In this document: piece after piece, positions 6,562 to 14,477 of the stretch | Position numbering within the stretch: position 1 is the first letter of the stretch | Layout: each line of letters starts with the position of its first letter | Origin: an uncultured Desulfobacterales bacterium | GTDB taxonomy: Bacteria > Desulfobacterota > Desulfobacteria > Desulfobacterales > JAFDCJ01 | Direction: 5' to 3' | Assembly: GCA_945787595.1 (NCBI GenBank) | Contig: CALZJV010000041.1 | Span: 1 to 18,071, forward strand | Length of the DNA stretch: 18,071 nt | Program-made: the position numbers and the translations under genes | The notes under the pieces: model-generated | The model's input: only the letters and a program-made list of their open reading frames with translations | Told to the model about the DNA's origin: nothing | The model's database searches: none

Positions 6562-8052
6562 TCATATACTGGTTTTATTTGATATGAACCCCTTTTTTCC
6601 CACGCGGCTTTTCATCACGGATTGCATGGCGCGCGTTAGGGCCGGAGCCAATTTGGTGCAGTCGCACAGTCTCACATGCTGGCAAAGATCTTTTGCCGCT
6701 TCAATAGATTTATGCATGGCCTGCTCGGGCAGTTCATCATCTACGACCAGGGCTTTGCGGATAACATCCGGGAATTTGGCTGCATGGGCGGTCGCCAGAC
6801 ATACGACTTTGGTATCCGCTGGGAAGGTATTTGAATGTGTATCCGCCGCGGCCACGGCAACGGCTGCGTGCGGATCGAGCAGGTAGCCATCCCGGCTTCG
6901 ATACACATCCGCTATGGTGGAGAGTGTTTGTTCGTCGGTGATGGAGGCCGAGATGAAACCCTGTCTGATCTCGTCGGCCATCCGCGAATCCAATCGCACA
7001 GCGCCCTGGTTTTGGAACTCATCCATCCATTGCCGGATTTTGCGATGGTCTCGCCCGGAGGCAAAATATAAATAACGCCAAAAATTATAGGGAACAACGA
7101 TATCGATGGCCGAAGATACGGTCGGTTTGAGATCCTCTTTTGTGAGACAACCGGTTGACAAGGCTCTGTGGAGGGTTGCGTTTTGATTGTTGGCGCAGAT
7201 GTACGCTTTTACCGGCAGCCCCATTGTCCGCGCCAGATAGCCGCCAAAAAGATTGCCAAAGGCGCCCGATGGTACGGAAAATACAATTTTTTCGCCCACC
7301 CGATCTACAACGCGGAAATAGCCGTAAAAATAGTGGACGGCCTGGACCATTACACGGCACCAGTTAATCGAGTTGACGCTGGAGAGTTTTAGCTGCTGTT
7401 TGAGGTTGTCGTCGGCAAACATCCGGGCCAGCACCAAATCGAGATCATCCCCTCCGTCGGGACAGCCGTTCACGCCCACGGCATGAACGTTGGGCGCTTC
7501 CAAAGTCGTCATCTGGCGCTCTTGCTCTTGCGAGATCATTCCAGCGGGATAAAGCACCCAGCAGTCAATGGACTTTTTGCTTGCCGACGCATGTGCGGCC
7601 GCTGGACCAGTATCACCGGTAGTGGCCACCATTAGCGACACCCGATCGTTTTTTCGTTTTAGAAAAAAATCCATCGTGTTCACCAGAAACCCCATGGCGA
7701 CATCTTTAAATGAGAGGGTCGGTCCGTGGAATAATTCCAGGATGTACATATTTGGTTTCGTTTCCAGGCTTACAACCGGGATAACGTCCGGGTGTTCGAA
7801 TGCATTGAAGCTGTCGTGCAGCAGCCCCCGCAACTCATCCGCAGAAATGATCGTGCTTACTATGAAAAGCGACAAAATTTCGAACGCCAGATCAACAAAA
7901 CTCAACTTGGACCACTCTCGCAGGCGCTCCTCAGAAATTCGAGGGATCGTTTGCGGTACGAACAGCCCGCCGTCAGCGGCAAATCCCTGTAAAACAGCCG
8001 TTTCAAAATCAACGGGCGTCACGCCCCCTTTGGTACTAACAAATTGTGTCAT
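6562..8052 (-). CDS. thrC: Threonine synthase family PLP enzyme
   Basis: The protein has 496 residues with the N-terminus of bacterial/yeast-type ThrC (FVSTKGGVTPVDFETAVLQG, then DGGLFVP). The PLP lysine is K116 in HGPTLSFKDVAMG. The substrate/PLP loops are ATTGDTG (143-149), SVNSINW (225-231) and the glycine-rich PSGAFGNLFGG (261-271). The family converts O-phospho-L-homoserine to threonine and phosphate. AGGAG lies about 12 bases before the ATG, a long spacing, but the family N-terminus supports this start. It is the last gene of the minus-strand set, 67 bases after the regulator. Its place beside an amino acid importer and an OCD-type enzyme, rather than homoserine genes, leaves open a catabolic or altered beta/gamma-replacement role. 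The ordinary ThrC function is still the simplest reading. Confidence 0.85.
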   Translation of the reverse strand: MTQFVSTKGGVTPVDFETAVLQGFAADGGLFVPQTIPRISEERLREWSKLSFVDLAFEILSLFIVSTIISADELRGLLHDSFNAFEHPDVIPVVSLETKPNMYILELFHGPTLSFKDVAMGFLVNTMDFFLKRKNDRVSLMVATTGDTGPAAAHASASKKSIDCWVLYPAGMISQEQERQMTTLEAPNVHAVGVNGCPDGGDDLDLVLARMFADDNLKQQLKLSSVNSINWCRVMVQAVHYFYGYFRVVDRVGEKIVFSVPSGAFGNLFGGYLARTMGLPVKAYICANNQNATLHRALSTGCLTKEDLKPTVSSAIDIVVPYNFWRYLYFASGRDHRKIRQWMDEFQNQGAVRLDSRMADEIRQGFISASITDEQTLSTIADVYRSRDGYLLDPHAAVAVAAADTHSNTFPADTKVVCLATAHAAKFPDVIRKALVVDDELPEQAMHKSIEAAKDLCQHVRLCDCTKLAPALTRAMQSVMKSRVGKKGFISNKTSI

Positions 8053-8119
8053 CAGATTCGTACAACTCCTTTCACTGCCTAAAATTCCGCCCCAAGCGCT
8101 GATTGAGTATATGTCGGTT

Positions 8120-8770
8120 TCAGAACAATTTATTGTTACTTTTTCTGATCTGGTTTAGGTCCTTGTATGCCGTCGCACGGGATATCTTCAGGAGACTGGC
8201 GACTTGTTCCACCGATTTACGGGCGTAAAAGAGCCGCTTTTGATCTATCCTTCGCATTAGTTCCCTGCGCTCTTCGGTATTCATCGAATCCTGCATCTGG
8301 CCTTTTTCAAGGCGAAATGCACGGATCTCCAACTTGATCTGCTCCTGCCATTCCTCTTGAAATATAACCTCGGGGCGAGCCTCGGTATTCGGTGGGCGGA
8401 TCAATCCGTTCAGGACCTCGGACGCCGAATCAAAGGCCGTTTCCAAAGGCGAGAAGTCAAGATTGATGCACAGGATTCCAATCGGCTGCGCCTCTTCATT
8501 GCGGAGCACGGCGGTTATGGATCGGATCCGTTGGCCATCATTACCTGTTTTTTCATATGGGCCGAGCACATTCTTTTCTAACCCGAAATCGGATTTGTCG
8601 CTGTCCAGGCCCAAATAGGATTTATCGCCAACCTCCCTTCGTGAATAGGAATTGGCGATATGTACGATGGTGTCATTTTCGATATCGTGGATCACAACTT
8701 CCGCATAAGGGTGCAAAAGCTTTGCGATGGCATCGGCAATGGGTTTATAACTTGAAAGTGTGTTATCCAT
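8120..8770 (-). CDS. YheO/DauR-type transcriptional regulator
   Basis: The protein has 216 residues in the two-part layout of the YheO family. The N-terminal PAS-like YheO domain spans about residues 5-115 (YKPIADAIAKLLHPYAEVVIHD; GILCINLDFSPLE). The C-terminal DNA-binding helix-turn-helix spans about 160-212 (SVEQVASLLKISRATAYKDL). The best-known member, DauR of Pseudomonas aeruginosa, represses genes for D-arginine conversion, including the OCD-family enzyme DauB. Here an OCD-family gene and an amino acid importer lie upstream on the same strand, so local control of this set is a fair inference. A 218-base gap with a large inverted repeat separates it from the phosphatase gene, so it may have its own promoter. 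No strong ribosome site is visible before the ATG. Confidence 0.83.
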   Translation of the reverse strand: MDNTLSSYKPIADAIAKLLHPYAEVVIHDIENDTIVHIANSYSRREVGDKSYLGLDSDKSDFGLEKNVLGPYEKTGNDGQRIRSITAVLRNEEAQPIGILCINLDFSPLETAFDSASEVLNGLIRPPNTEARPEVIFQEEWQEQIKLEIRAFRLEKGQMQDSMNTEERRELMRRIDQKRLFYARKSVEQVASLLKISRATAYKDLNQIRKSNNKLF

Positions 8771-8834
8771 GAAATGAGCCTAGGCAATGCATGAGCGTAA
8801 ATCAAGATTTTTGGTAATTTAGCTCAAGCTTTCC

Positions 8835-8904
8835 AGGTTTCAGGTGTCAGGTTTCAGGAAAGGTAGACGCAAAAGCATATCCTGAACACTGACACCTGAA
8901 ACCT
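8835..8904. repeat. 25-bp imperfect inverted repeat (GGTTTCAGGTGTCAGG type)
   Basis: The left arm 8835-8859 and right arm 8880-8904 are complementary at 23 of 25 positions (the only difference is GT against TG), around a 20-base loop. The left arm itself is a direct repeat of AGGTTTCAGGTGTCAGGTTTCAGG-like units. There is no T-run on either side, so it is not a clear terminator. The same core, GTGTCAGGTGTCAGGAAAAG, occurs at about 3308-3327, which marks it as a dispersed intergenic repeat of this genome. Confidence 0.85.
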
Positions 8905-8988
8905 TACACCTAAAAAGAGGAGTAAAAATGGGATAATAGTTAAGGGCTTCGTTATAAGTATTTTCACCAACCCACAATCGCCTTCCTA

Positions 8989-9768
8989 TCAGCCCGATAG
9001 AACTTTGAGGGCCTGCTCGTGTGCACGCGGATCTCCCGCTGCAATGTACTCACTCCCGGAGTTTAGCCCCGCGGCACTCCCTTGCCAATTCGTAAACACG
9101 CCTCCGGCGCCCTGAACGACAGGAATCAGAGCCAAATAGTCGTAAGGCGTGAATTGAACATCGATGCAGATGTCGACCCGCCCCGAAGCGATCTGGGCAT
9201 AAAACATGCAGCTGCCGCCATAGACCGCAAAGCGGGTGGCTTTTTTCAACCGCTCCAGCGCCGGGGCATTGGTTCGGTCATAGTAATCGGGATTACTGGT
9301 CGACATCAGCGCCATCGAAAGATCCGTGCAGGGGCGCGAGCGGACCGGCTTGCCGTTTCGTGTCGTTTGCAGCCCGTCAGCGCCGATCCAGCGTTCAGCG
9401 GTCATCGGCATATCGATAATCCCAAGAATCGGAATCCCGTTGTGGAGCAGAGCCAGCAACGTACCAAATACCGGTATACCCGCTATAAACGCCAGCGTGC
9501 CGTCAATCGGGTCAATCACCCACACGAATTCACTGTCGGGAGCATATGCCTCGCGCTCCTCTCCAAGAATGCCGTGGTCGGGATTCTCAGCAGAAATAAT
9601 CTCTCGCATTTGATCCTCAACGGCTTGATCGACTGAGGTAACCGGGCTGCCGTCACCCTTGACCTCGACATGGAGCGGTTTGCAGTTATATTGCCGGATG
9701 AGGGCGCCGCTGATGTTGACTGCCCGCACGCCGAATTCAGCAAAATGTTTGATTTCTGACGTATTCAT
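8989..9768 (-). CDS. Inositol-monophosphatase family phosphatase, HisN-like
   Basis: From the chosen ATG at 9768 the protein has 259 residues. GGAGGA 5-6 bases upstream fixes this start. A longer version from 9849 would overlap the ATPase gene by 68 bases. Metal/phosphate residues of the family are present: E70-E71 (GILGEE), DPIDGT (86-91) and D210 in TPYDYLAL, followed by VVQGAGG. The PYDYLAL context resembles histidinol-phosphatase HisN more than true inositol monophosphatase. The family is Mg-dependent and often promiscuous, so the substrate is open. It follows the ABC ATPase gene by 13 bases and is clearly co-transcribed with the importer, which is unusual for a histidine-biosynthesis enzyme and suggests a phosphorylated intermediate in this pathway. 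Confidence 0.82.
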   Translation of the reverse strand: MNTSEIKHFAEFGVRAVNISGALIRQYNCKPLHVEVKGDGSPVTSVDQAVEDQMREIISAENPDHGILGEEREAYAPDSEFVWVIDPIDGTLAFIAGIPVFGTLLALLHNGIPILGIIDMPMTAERWIGADGLQTTRNGKPVRSRPCTDLSMALMSTSNPDYYDRTNAPALERLKKATRFAVYGGSCMFYAQIASGRVDICIDVQFTPYDYLALIPVVQGAGGVFTNWQGSAAGLNSGSEYIAAGDPRAHEQALKVLSG

Positions 9769-9781
9769 TATATCCTCCGGC

Positions 9782-10534
9782 TCAATGGGAGAGAATTTGA
9801 CTGAGAAAGAGCTTGGTCCGCTCGCTTTCCGGGTTTTCGAAAAACTCATCCGGAGACTTCATTTCGACAATTTCACCCCAATCCATGAAAACGATGCTGT
9901 CGGCGACAGACCGAGCGAAACCCATTTCGTGGGTGACACAGATCATCGTCAAACCGTCATCGACAAGATCGATCATCACGTCGAGAACTTCGCTGATCAT
10001 TTCCGGATCCAACGCAGATGTCGGTTCGTCGAAAAGCATCACTTCAGGGTTCATGCAAAGCGCGCGGGCGATGGCAACACGCTGTTGTTGCCCTCCCGAG
10101 AGCTGGATCGGGTATTTATCGGCTTGCTCGGGTATGCGAACGCGTTCGAGAAAACGCATGGCCGTTTCCTGCGCCTGCGACTTGTTCATCTTTCGCACCA
10201 GCTTGAGGGCCAGCATCAGATTTTTTATCGCCGTTAAATGTGGGAACAAGTTGAAATTCTGGAAGACCATCCCGACTTCTCTGCGGACGGCGTCAATGTC
10301 TTTTACCGTGCTGGTCAGTTCACGACCGGAAACAATTATTTTGCCGCTGTCGTGCTCCTCGAGCCGGTTGATACATCGAATCATGGTCGATTTGCCGGAT
10401 CCCGAAGGCCCGCAGACCACAATCCGCTGGCCTTTGTTCACCTGGAGATTGATGTTGCGTAACGCCTGGAAGTCTCCGAAGAATTTGCAGACGTCTTGCA
10501 GTATGATAATTGGTTCGAGATTGTTATCATTCAT
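9782..10534 (-). CDS. Polar amino acid ABC transporter, ATP-binding protein
   Basis: From ATG 10534 the protein has 250 residues, the usual size for HisP/GlnQ-type ATPases. A longer reading from 10606 would overlap the permease gene by 64 bases and adds no homologous sequence, whereas a GTAAGG ribosome site sits 6 bases before 10534. Motifs in order: Walker A GPSGSGKST (42-50), Q-loop Q92 in FQNFNLFPH, signature LSGGQQQRVAIARAL (145-159), Walker B VMLFDEPTSALD (165-176) and switch H202 in VTHEMGFA. The protein energises import of a polar or basic amino acid together with the two permeases. The preceding permease stops 8 bases before its start. Confidence 0.92.
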   Translation of the reverse strand: MNDNNLEPIIILQDVCKFFGDFQALRNINLQVNKGQRIVVCGPSGSGKSTMIRCINRLEEHDSGKIIVSGRELTSTVKDIDAVRREVGMVFQNFNLFPHLTAIKNLMLALKLVRKMNKSQAQETAMRFLERVRIPEQADKYPIQLSGGQQQRVAIARALCMNPEVMLFDEPTSALDPEMISEVLDVMIDLVDDGLTMICVTHEMGFARSVADSIVFMDWGEIVEMKSPDEFFENPESERTKLFLSQILSH

Positions 10535-10542
10535 ATTATGCC

Positions 10543-11232
10543 TTACCGTATGGTATATCGGCTTATGCGCTTTTCGAACAGGCCGAAGCCGCGTTGAAAA
10601 AACCATGTTATTATCAGGTAGATAATCGCCGCTGCAATGAAAATTTCGTAGGGTGCGAAGGTCTTGGAAACAATGGTACGTGCCACACCTGTCATATCCA
10701 TCAATGTGATGGTGCTTGCCAGTGCGGTTGCTTTTGTCATGCTGATAAAATCGTTGCTGTATGCCGGTATGGCGAGCCGTACGGCAATGGGTGTCGTAAC
10801 GTAAAAAAATCGATGGTATTTAGACAGGCCAAGCGCCATTCCCGCTTCATGCATTCCGCGATCCACTCCGAGATATCCCCCCCGAAGAATTTCTGAAACG
10901 TAGGCGGCGGAATTCAGGCCAAGGGAAAGTGTTGCACAACCGAAGGGCTCTCTTAGAATGGGCCAAAATATACTCTCGCGAATGAACTCGAATTGCGGAA
11001 AACCATGGTAGATGACAAAAATCTGAACCAGAATCGGCGTACCGCGAAAGAAATAGATGTACATGAATGCAGGAAAGGAGAGATACCACCGCCCGCTGAT
11101 ACGCATCAACAGAAGAATGATGCCCAGGCACAAGCCAAAAAAGGATGACAGGAAAAGAAGCTGCAGGGTTATCCCGAGGCCGGCCAGCATCTTGGGGATG
11201 CTCTCTAATATGAGAAGAAATTCAAAAGTCAT
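10543..11232 (-). CDS. Polar amino acid ABC transporter permease (HisM/ArtM type)
   Basis: The protein has 229 residues with about five membrane spans. It carries the family motif FFRGTPILVQ (about residues 61-70) and the EAA loop HEAGMALGLSKYHRFF, which contacts the ATPase. The start codon lies in an ATGA overlap (11229-11232) with the stop of the first permease gene, so translation is coupled. With that partner it should form the heterodimeric inner-membrane channel. The HisMQ/octopine-nopaline class commonly carries basic amino acids or their derivatives, which fits the OCD-family gene in the same set, but the specificity is not readable here. Confidence 0.9.
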   Translation of the reverse strand: MTFEFLLILESIPKMLAGLGITLQLLFLSSFFGLCLGIILLLMRISGRWYLSFPAFMYIYFFRGTPILVQIFVIYHGFPQFEFIRESIFWPILREPFGCATLSLGLNSAAYVSEILRGGYLGVDRGMHEAGMALGLSKYHRFFYVTTPIAVRLAIPAYSNDFISMTKATALASTITLMDMTGVARTIVSKTFAPYEIFIAAAIIYLIITWFFQRGFGLFEKRISRYTIR

Positions 11233-11924
11233 GGGGTGCCTGCCAGATGACGATTGGCAACTTTCTCCAAGCCCATCACCACCAGTGTGATGACGGTGGT
11301 AATGCTGAGGTAGATCAGTGCCACGATCATGTACATCAAAAAGGGCTTGTAGGTTACAGCGGTGGCCATTTCCGCCACGAAAAGAATCTCTTCAAGCCCG
11401 ATGATGGAAATCAATGCCGTATCCTTCATCAAAGAGAGCATGTGATTGCCAAAACTGGGAAGGGCCAGACGCCACATCTGGGGTATCCGGACATAGAAAA
11501 ATGTATGTACATTGGAGATTCCCAGGGCCCGAGACGCCTCGACAACCCCCGGATCTACCCCCAGAAAGGCCCCCCTGAAGGTCTCTGTGGCGTATGAGCC
11601 CACGATCAGGGCGATGGCAAAGGAACCGGCCCAGAAAGGGGGGATATCCACAAACTGGGTTTCGGGAGAGAAGATATGCGTGATGCTGGTTAACGTAATC
11701 GCCGAACCAAAATAAAAAATCAAAAGCACCAAAAGTTCCGGCGTTCCGCGAAAGGCAATGGTATAGGCACTGGCGATTTTATTGGCAATGCGACTTTTAG
11801 ACAGCTTGGCGGTGGCCCCAATCAGCCCGAAAATAACGGTCATGATCAAGGATACGCCAAAAACCTTGAGAACAGTCATTGCGCCCCAAAAATAGTCATC
11901 CCACCAAACGGATAGATCTGCCAC
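11229..11924 (-). CDS. Polar amino acid ABC transporter permease (HisQ type)
   Basis: The protein has 231 residues and starts at a GTG codon (11922-11924), with GGGAG 6 bases upstream. It has an FRGTPELLVLLIF motif, an EASRALGISNVHTFFYVRIP EAA loop and about five hydrophobic segments. It ends in a four-base overlap with the second permease. A 142-base gap separates it from the binding-protein gene. That gap holds a short stem CTGGC/GCCAG on the minus strand, the kind of place where mRNA processing often makes binding protein more abundant than permease, though this one is weak. Confidence 0.9.
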   Translation of the reverse strand: MADLSVWWDDYFWGAMTVLKVFGVSLIMTVIFGLIGATAKLSKSRIANKIASAYTIAFRGTPELLVLLIFYFGSAITLTSITHIFSPETQFVDIPPFWAGSFAIALIVGSYATETFRGAFLGVDPGVVEASRALGISNVHTFFYVRIPQMWRLALPSFGNHMLSLMKDTALISIIGLEEILFVAEMATAVTYKPFLMYMIVALIYLSITTVITLVVMGLEKVANRHLAGTP

Positions 11925-12066
11925 AGTGGCTCCCTTTCTTTTTCCTGTGCTTTACCTGGCTGAAATCGCCAGACAGAGGCCTTTTGGTATAATTGGATTT
12001 TACATAACGCGGGAAATGACGCGGCGGTACGGCTATCGACCATACCACAGCATCATTGACAGCTTC

Positions 12067-12888
12067 TTAGTTGTTACCGACACCTTGCCAGTTTTCATTG
12101 TGGATGGCAAAGGGAAAGTATTTCAGTGCATATTTTTTCAGCGTGCCGTCTTTAATCATCGTCGCCAATGCTTTATCAATCCGGCCGAGCAGTTCTTCTC
12201 TGCCTTTGGCGATACCAATGCCGACACCGACACCGAAAATTGAGGGATCATCCAATGGCGGGCTGAGGAATCCAAAATCCTTATTCTCTTCCTTGCTGAG
12301 AAATTTGAGGTAGGCCTTCATGGGATTGGTCATTATGACATCAGTGCGGCCGTTCTGGAGATCAAGAAATAAGGCCTCGTTGGTATCATAATAAAGCAGC
12401 GTGGCATTGGGTACTTTTGCGGTAATCCAATCCTCGTAGGTGGAGGCCCGTTCCAGGCCCACTTTGACGTCCTTGAAGTTGGCAGGCATGGGATTACCGT
12501 CACTATCGAACAGATTAAAGTTCGCGGATTTCCTGCCCACAAACTGACCCACGGAAATACGGTATGGAATGGAAAAAGACATTTTTTTCAATCGTTTTTC
12601 GGTAATGGACATGGATGCTGCGATCAGATCGAACTTGTTGGCGAGAAGGGCCGGGATCATGCCGTCCCACTTCTGGCAGACAAACTCTATATCGGCACCG
12701 ATGTTTTCTGCGATACCCGTGGCAACGTCAATGTCGTATCCGGTAAGCACACCATCATCGCCGCGATAGTTAAATGGGAAATAGGTGCACTCGGCTCCAA
12801 CGCGCAGTGTTTCTGCTGCTACCGGTTGCACTATTCCAACTGCGCAGATTGCCAGGACTGTCGTCAATAAAAATAATAATTTTTTCAT
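12067..12888 (-). CDS. Periplasmic amino acid-binding protein of ABC transporter
   Basis: The protein has 273 residues with a clear Sec signal peptide: MKK, a hydrophobic core LLFLLTTVLAICAVGIV, and likely cleavage after VAA (residue 25). The mature part is a type II (SBP_bac_3) binding protein: RVGAECTYFPFNYR at the start, GYDIDVATGIAENIG, KWDGMIPALLANKFDLI, the family signature AASMSITEKRLKKMSFS, and the closing GTLKKYALKYF. The similarity is to HisJ/ArgT/opine-type proteins for basic amino acids. AGGAGG sits 8-9 bases before the ATG. It lies 160 bases after the cyclodeaminase gene, and a small hairpin (12987-13001) lies in between, so it may have extra control of its own. Confidence 0.92.
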   Translation of the reverse strand: MKKLLFLLTTVLAICAVGIVQPVAAETLRVGAECTYFPFNYRGDDGVLTGYDIDVATGIAENIGADIEFVCQKWDGMIPALLANKFDLIAASMSITEKRLKKMSFSIPYRISVGQFVGRKSANFNLFDSDGNPMPANFKDVKVGLERASTYEDWITAKVPNATLLYYDTNEALFLDLQNGRTDVIMTNPMKAYLKFLSKEENKDFGFLSPPLDDPSIFGVGVGIGIAKGREELLGRIDKALATMIKDGTLKKYALKYFPFAIHNENWQGVGNN

Positions 12889-12986
12889 CTCTAATACCTC
12901 CTGTTCTTTGTTTTAGTTCCCATTTTCCCGACATGGAGCTTTAGTAACAAATGCTACAATTATTACTATGACCCGGGTGTCCCCCT

Positions 12987-13001
12987 CCGAGAAGGACTCG
13001 G
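12987..13001 (-). promoter_or_regulatory. Short hairpin in the gap before the binding-protein gene
   Basis: CCGAG (12987-12991) and CTCGG (12997-13001) flank a five-base loop, and short C/G runs outside could extend the stem. It is about 100 bases before the binding-protein start. No T-run follows on the minus strand, so it is more likely an RNA stability or processing element than a terminator. The evidence is only the dyad. Confidence 0.25.
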
Positions 13002-13048
13002 TCGGGATCAATCGTATACGGTTTGCATATCCACACAACGATGCCTTC

Positions 13049-14047
13049 CTATGACTTGTCAGAATCGGATTGGAGCAGGGCTTCGTGGACTGCCTTGGCA
13101 ATCTGAATATCCTGTACCGCCACACCGGTCAAATCAGCTACGGTTATCTGCTCATCAGACGTTCGTCCAGGTTGACGACCGGAAATCACATCTCCCAACT
13201 CAATGAGATCTTCCTTTTTTACTAGACCGGCCGGCAGCGCCTTGGAAATTTCACCACGCGACAGGCATTGCTCGATACTATCGGCCACAACCATATCAGC
13301 TCTTTGAAGGATTTTGGGGTCTAACTCCTGCTTTAGGTGGGTATCGGAGCCCATGGCCGTGATATGGGTGCCCGGTTTTATCTGTTTGACATCTATAAGC
13401 GGGGTTTTGGAAGGAGTTGCCGTAATGATCAGGCGGCATTTTTCGGTGACGTCACTAGCGTCAAGGGTCGTTTGGACAGTGTAGCCCAGTTTTTCCATGT
13501 CCCGTTTGTAGGTGTCTAAATTATCCTGGTGGCGCCCCCACACAATGATATCGCTGCAATCTATAAGCGATTTCAAGTACTCGACCTGCATCCGTCCCTG
13601 AACCCCTGCACCGAAGACACCAATGCAATCAATTTTGGATGGGGCCATATATTTTGCGACAACTTGACCCGCCACCGCAGTCCTGACATTGGTCAAATAA
13701 CACTCATCCAGCAAGATGCTCACCAGTGTACCGTGTCGTTGGGAAAACAACAATATGAGTCCGTCGCTGGTAGGAAGGTCGATTTTAAAATTTTCATAAA
13801 ATCCGGAGGCGATCTTGATGGCAAAGTAGTCGTCATCTTTAATATAGCCGTATTTAATATGGACATCACCTGGCGGATTCTCGAAGATCATTTCGCCCAC
13901 CGGAGGCACCACAACCCGACCCTGTGAATACGCGACAAAACCTTCTTCGATATATTTAGTAACATCTAATTCGCCCACTGACTGTTTGATCTGATCTAAA
14001 TGATACGTCCGTGTCAATTTATACCCCCACATGCTTAAGCTTCTCAT
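13049..14047 (-). CDS. Ornithine cyclodeaminase / mu-crystallin family NAD(P)-binding enzyme
   Basis: The protein has up to 332 residues. Family features: K78 (FAIKIASGF) and R122 (LTNVRTAVAG) for the substrate carboxylate, the Rossmann loop GVFGAGVQG (143-151), and the catalytic-region GSDTHLKQELDP with D235. Members include ornithine cyclodeaminase (ornithine to proline plus ammonia), DauB-type arginine dehydrogenase, iminosuccinate reductase and ketimine reductase. The sequence alone does not choose among them. Import of a basic amino acid followed by this enzyme is the natural reading, as it is first in the minus-strand set. The start is uncertain: ATG 14047 lies inside a dyad (14044-14060) and has no ribosome site, whereas the in-frame ATG at 14032 (Met6) has GAGAAG 7 bases upstream. 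Confidence 0.85.
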   Translation of the reverse strand: MRSLSMWGYKLTRTYHLDQIKQSVGELDVTKYIEEGFVAYSQGRVVVPPVGEMIFENPPGDVHIKYGYIKDDDYFAIKIASGFYENFKIDLPTSDGLILLFSQRHGTLVSILLDECYLTNVRTAVAGQVVAKYMAPSKIDCIGVFGAGVQGRMQVEYLKSLIDCSDIIVWGRHQDNLDTYKRDMEKLGYTVQTTLDASDVTEKCRLIITATPSKTPLIDVKQIKPGTHITAMGSDTHLKQELDPKILQRADMVVADSIEQCLSRGEISKALPAGLVKKEDLIELGDVISGRQPGRTSDEQITVADLTGVAVQDIQIAKAVHEALLQSDSDKS

Positions 14048-14060
14048 TTACATTAAATGA
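14044..14060. promoter_or_regulatory. TCATTTA-CAT-TAAATGA dyad at the start of the OCD-family gene
   Basis: Two perfect 7-base arms (14044-14050 and 14054-14060) surround three bases and overlap the most upstream ATG of the cyclodeaminase gene. An operator here could block expression of the whole minus-strand set, and would favour the ATG at 14032 as the true start. AT-rich dyads of this size can also arise by chance. Confidence 0.4.
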
Positions 14061-14157
14061 GGCTATTATTTATTACCTGCCAAATGGTTTAGCCCTTTAT
14101 TATGAAGCCGGCGATAGTTAAATTTGAAAATGTTTTAACAGTCTGGAACCGTACAAT

Positions 14158-14186
14158 ACTATAATTGAATTCTCCACCCGCACCAA
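14158..14186 (-). promoter_or_regulatory. Candidate promoter for the minus-strand amino acid gene set
   Basis: On the minus strand, TTGGTG (14186-14181) and TATAGT (14163-14158) are 17 bases apart, about 110 bases before the cyclodeaminase start. The -10 box is a 5/6 match and the -35 box is poor (first three bases only). It is the best spaced pair seen near the start but remains weak. Confidence 0.3.
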
Positions 14187-14397
14187 GGATTGGGAAAATA
14201 CGCGAGTGTATTGTCATTGATGCCAGGCCTAACCACTTCAGGAAGGAGAGAGTATCGTATCAGTGGCGTCTTCAATCGGATTGAATTAGGATGATAAGTC
14301 TATATCATACTTATTGTCCAATTGACAATTATACCTACGCATCTTCAGTGTCAATGAAAAAGTACAGCTGTTTTCATTTTCAATCCACATCTGCATA

Positions 14398-14447
14398 CAA
14401 TTTTAGGCAAGCCTAAATTTGTTATATTAGCTTATGTAATGTATAAT
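14398..14447 (+). promoter_or_regulatory. DtxR/MntR-like palindrome abutting a sigma-70-type promoter
   Basis: The arms CAATTTTAGGC (14398-14408) and GCCTAAATTTG (14411-14421) are complementary at 10 of 11 positions around AA, with a perfect TTTAGGC/GCCTAAA core. The -35 box TTGTTA (14419-14424) and a perfect -10 TATAAT (14442-14447) with a 17-base spacer begin at its right edge. A repressor bound to the palindrome would cover the -35 box. TTAGG-type palindromes are typical of metal-sensing DtxR/MntR family regulators, so metal control of the downstream membrane-protein genes is possible. The operator and promoter are visible; the regulator family is inferred from the motif only. Confidence 0.55.
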
Positions 14448-14477
14448 GTGGTAACCTAACTCTCAGTCAAACAATAA

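Noticed and set aside
7568..8158. 196-codon plus-strand frame opposite the threonine synthase gene
   Set aside because: It is the antisense of a well-supported ThrC reading frame and shows no family features of its own.
8916..8936. Gene start on the plus strand (AGAGGAG then ATG 8928)
   Set aside because: The frame stops after two codons (ATG GGA TAA) and lies in the middle of the minus-strand gene set.
9769..9849. 27-residue N-terminal extension of the HisN-like phosphatase
   Set aside because: It overlaps the ATPase gene, has no family-like sequence, and a GGAGGA ribosome site directly precedes ATG 9768.
10535..10606. 24-residue N-terminal extension of the ABC ATPase
   Set aside because: It overlaps the permease gene and is not like the family, while ATG 10534 has a ribosome site and gives the usual 250-residue size.
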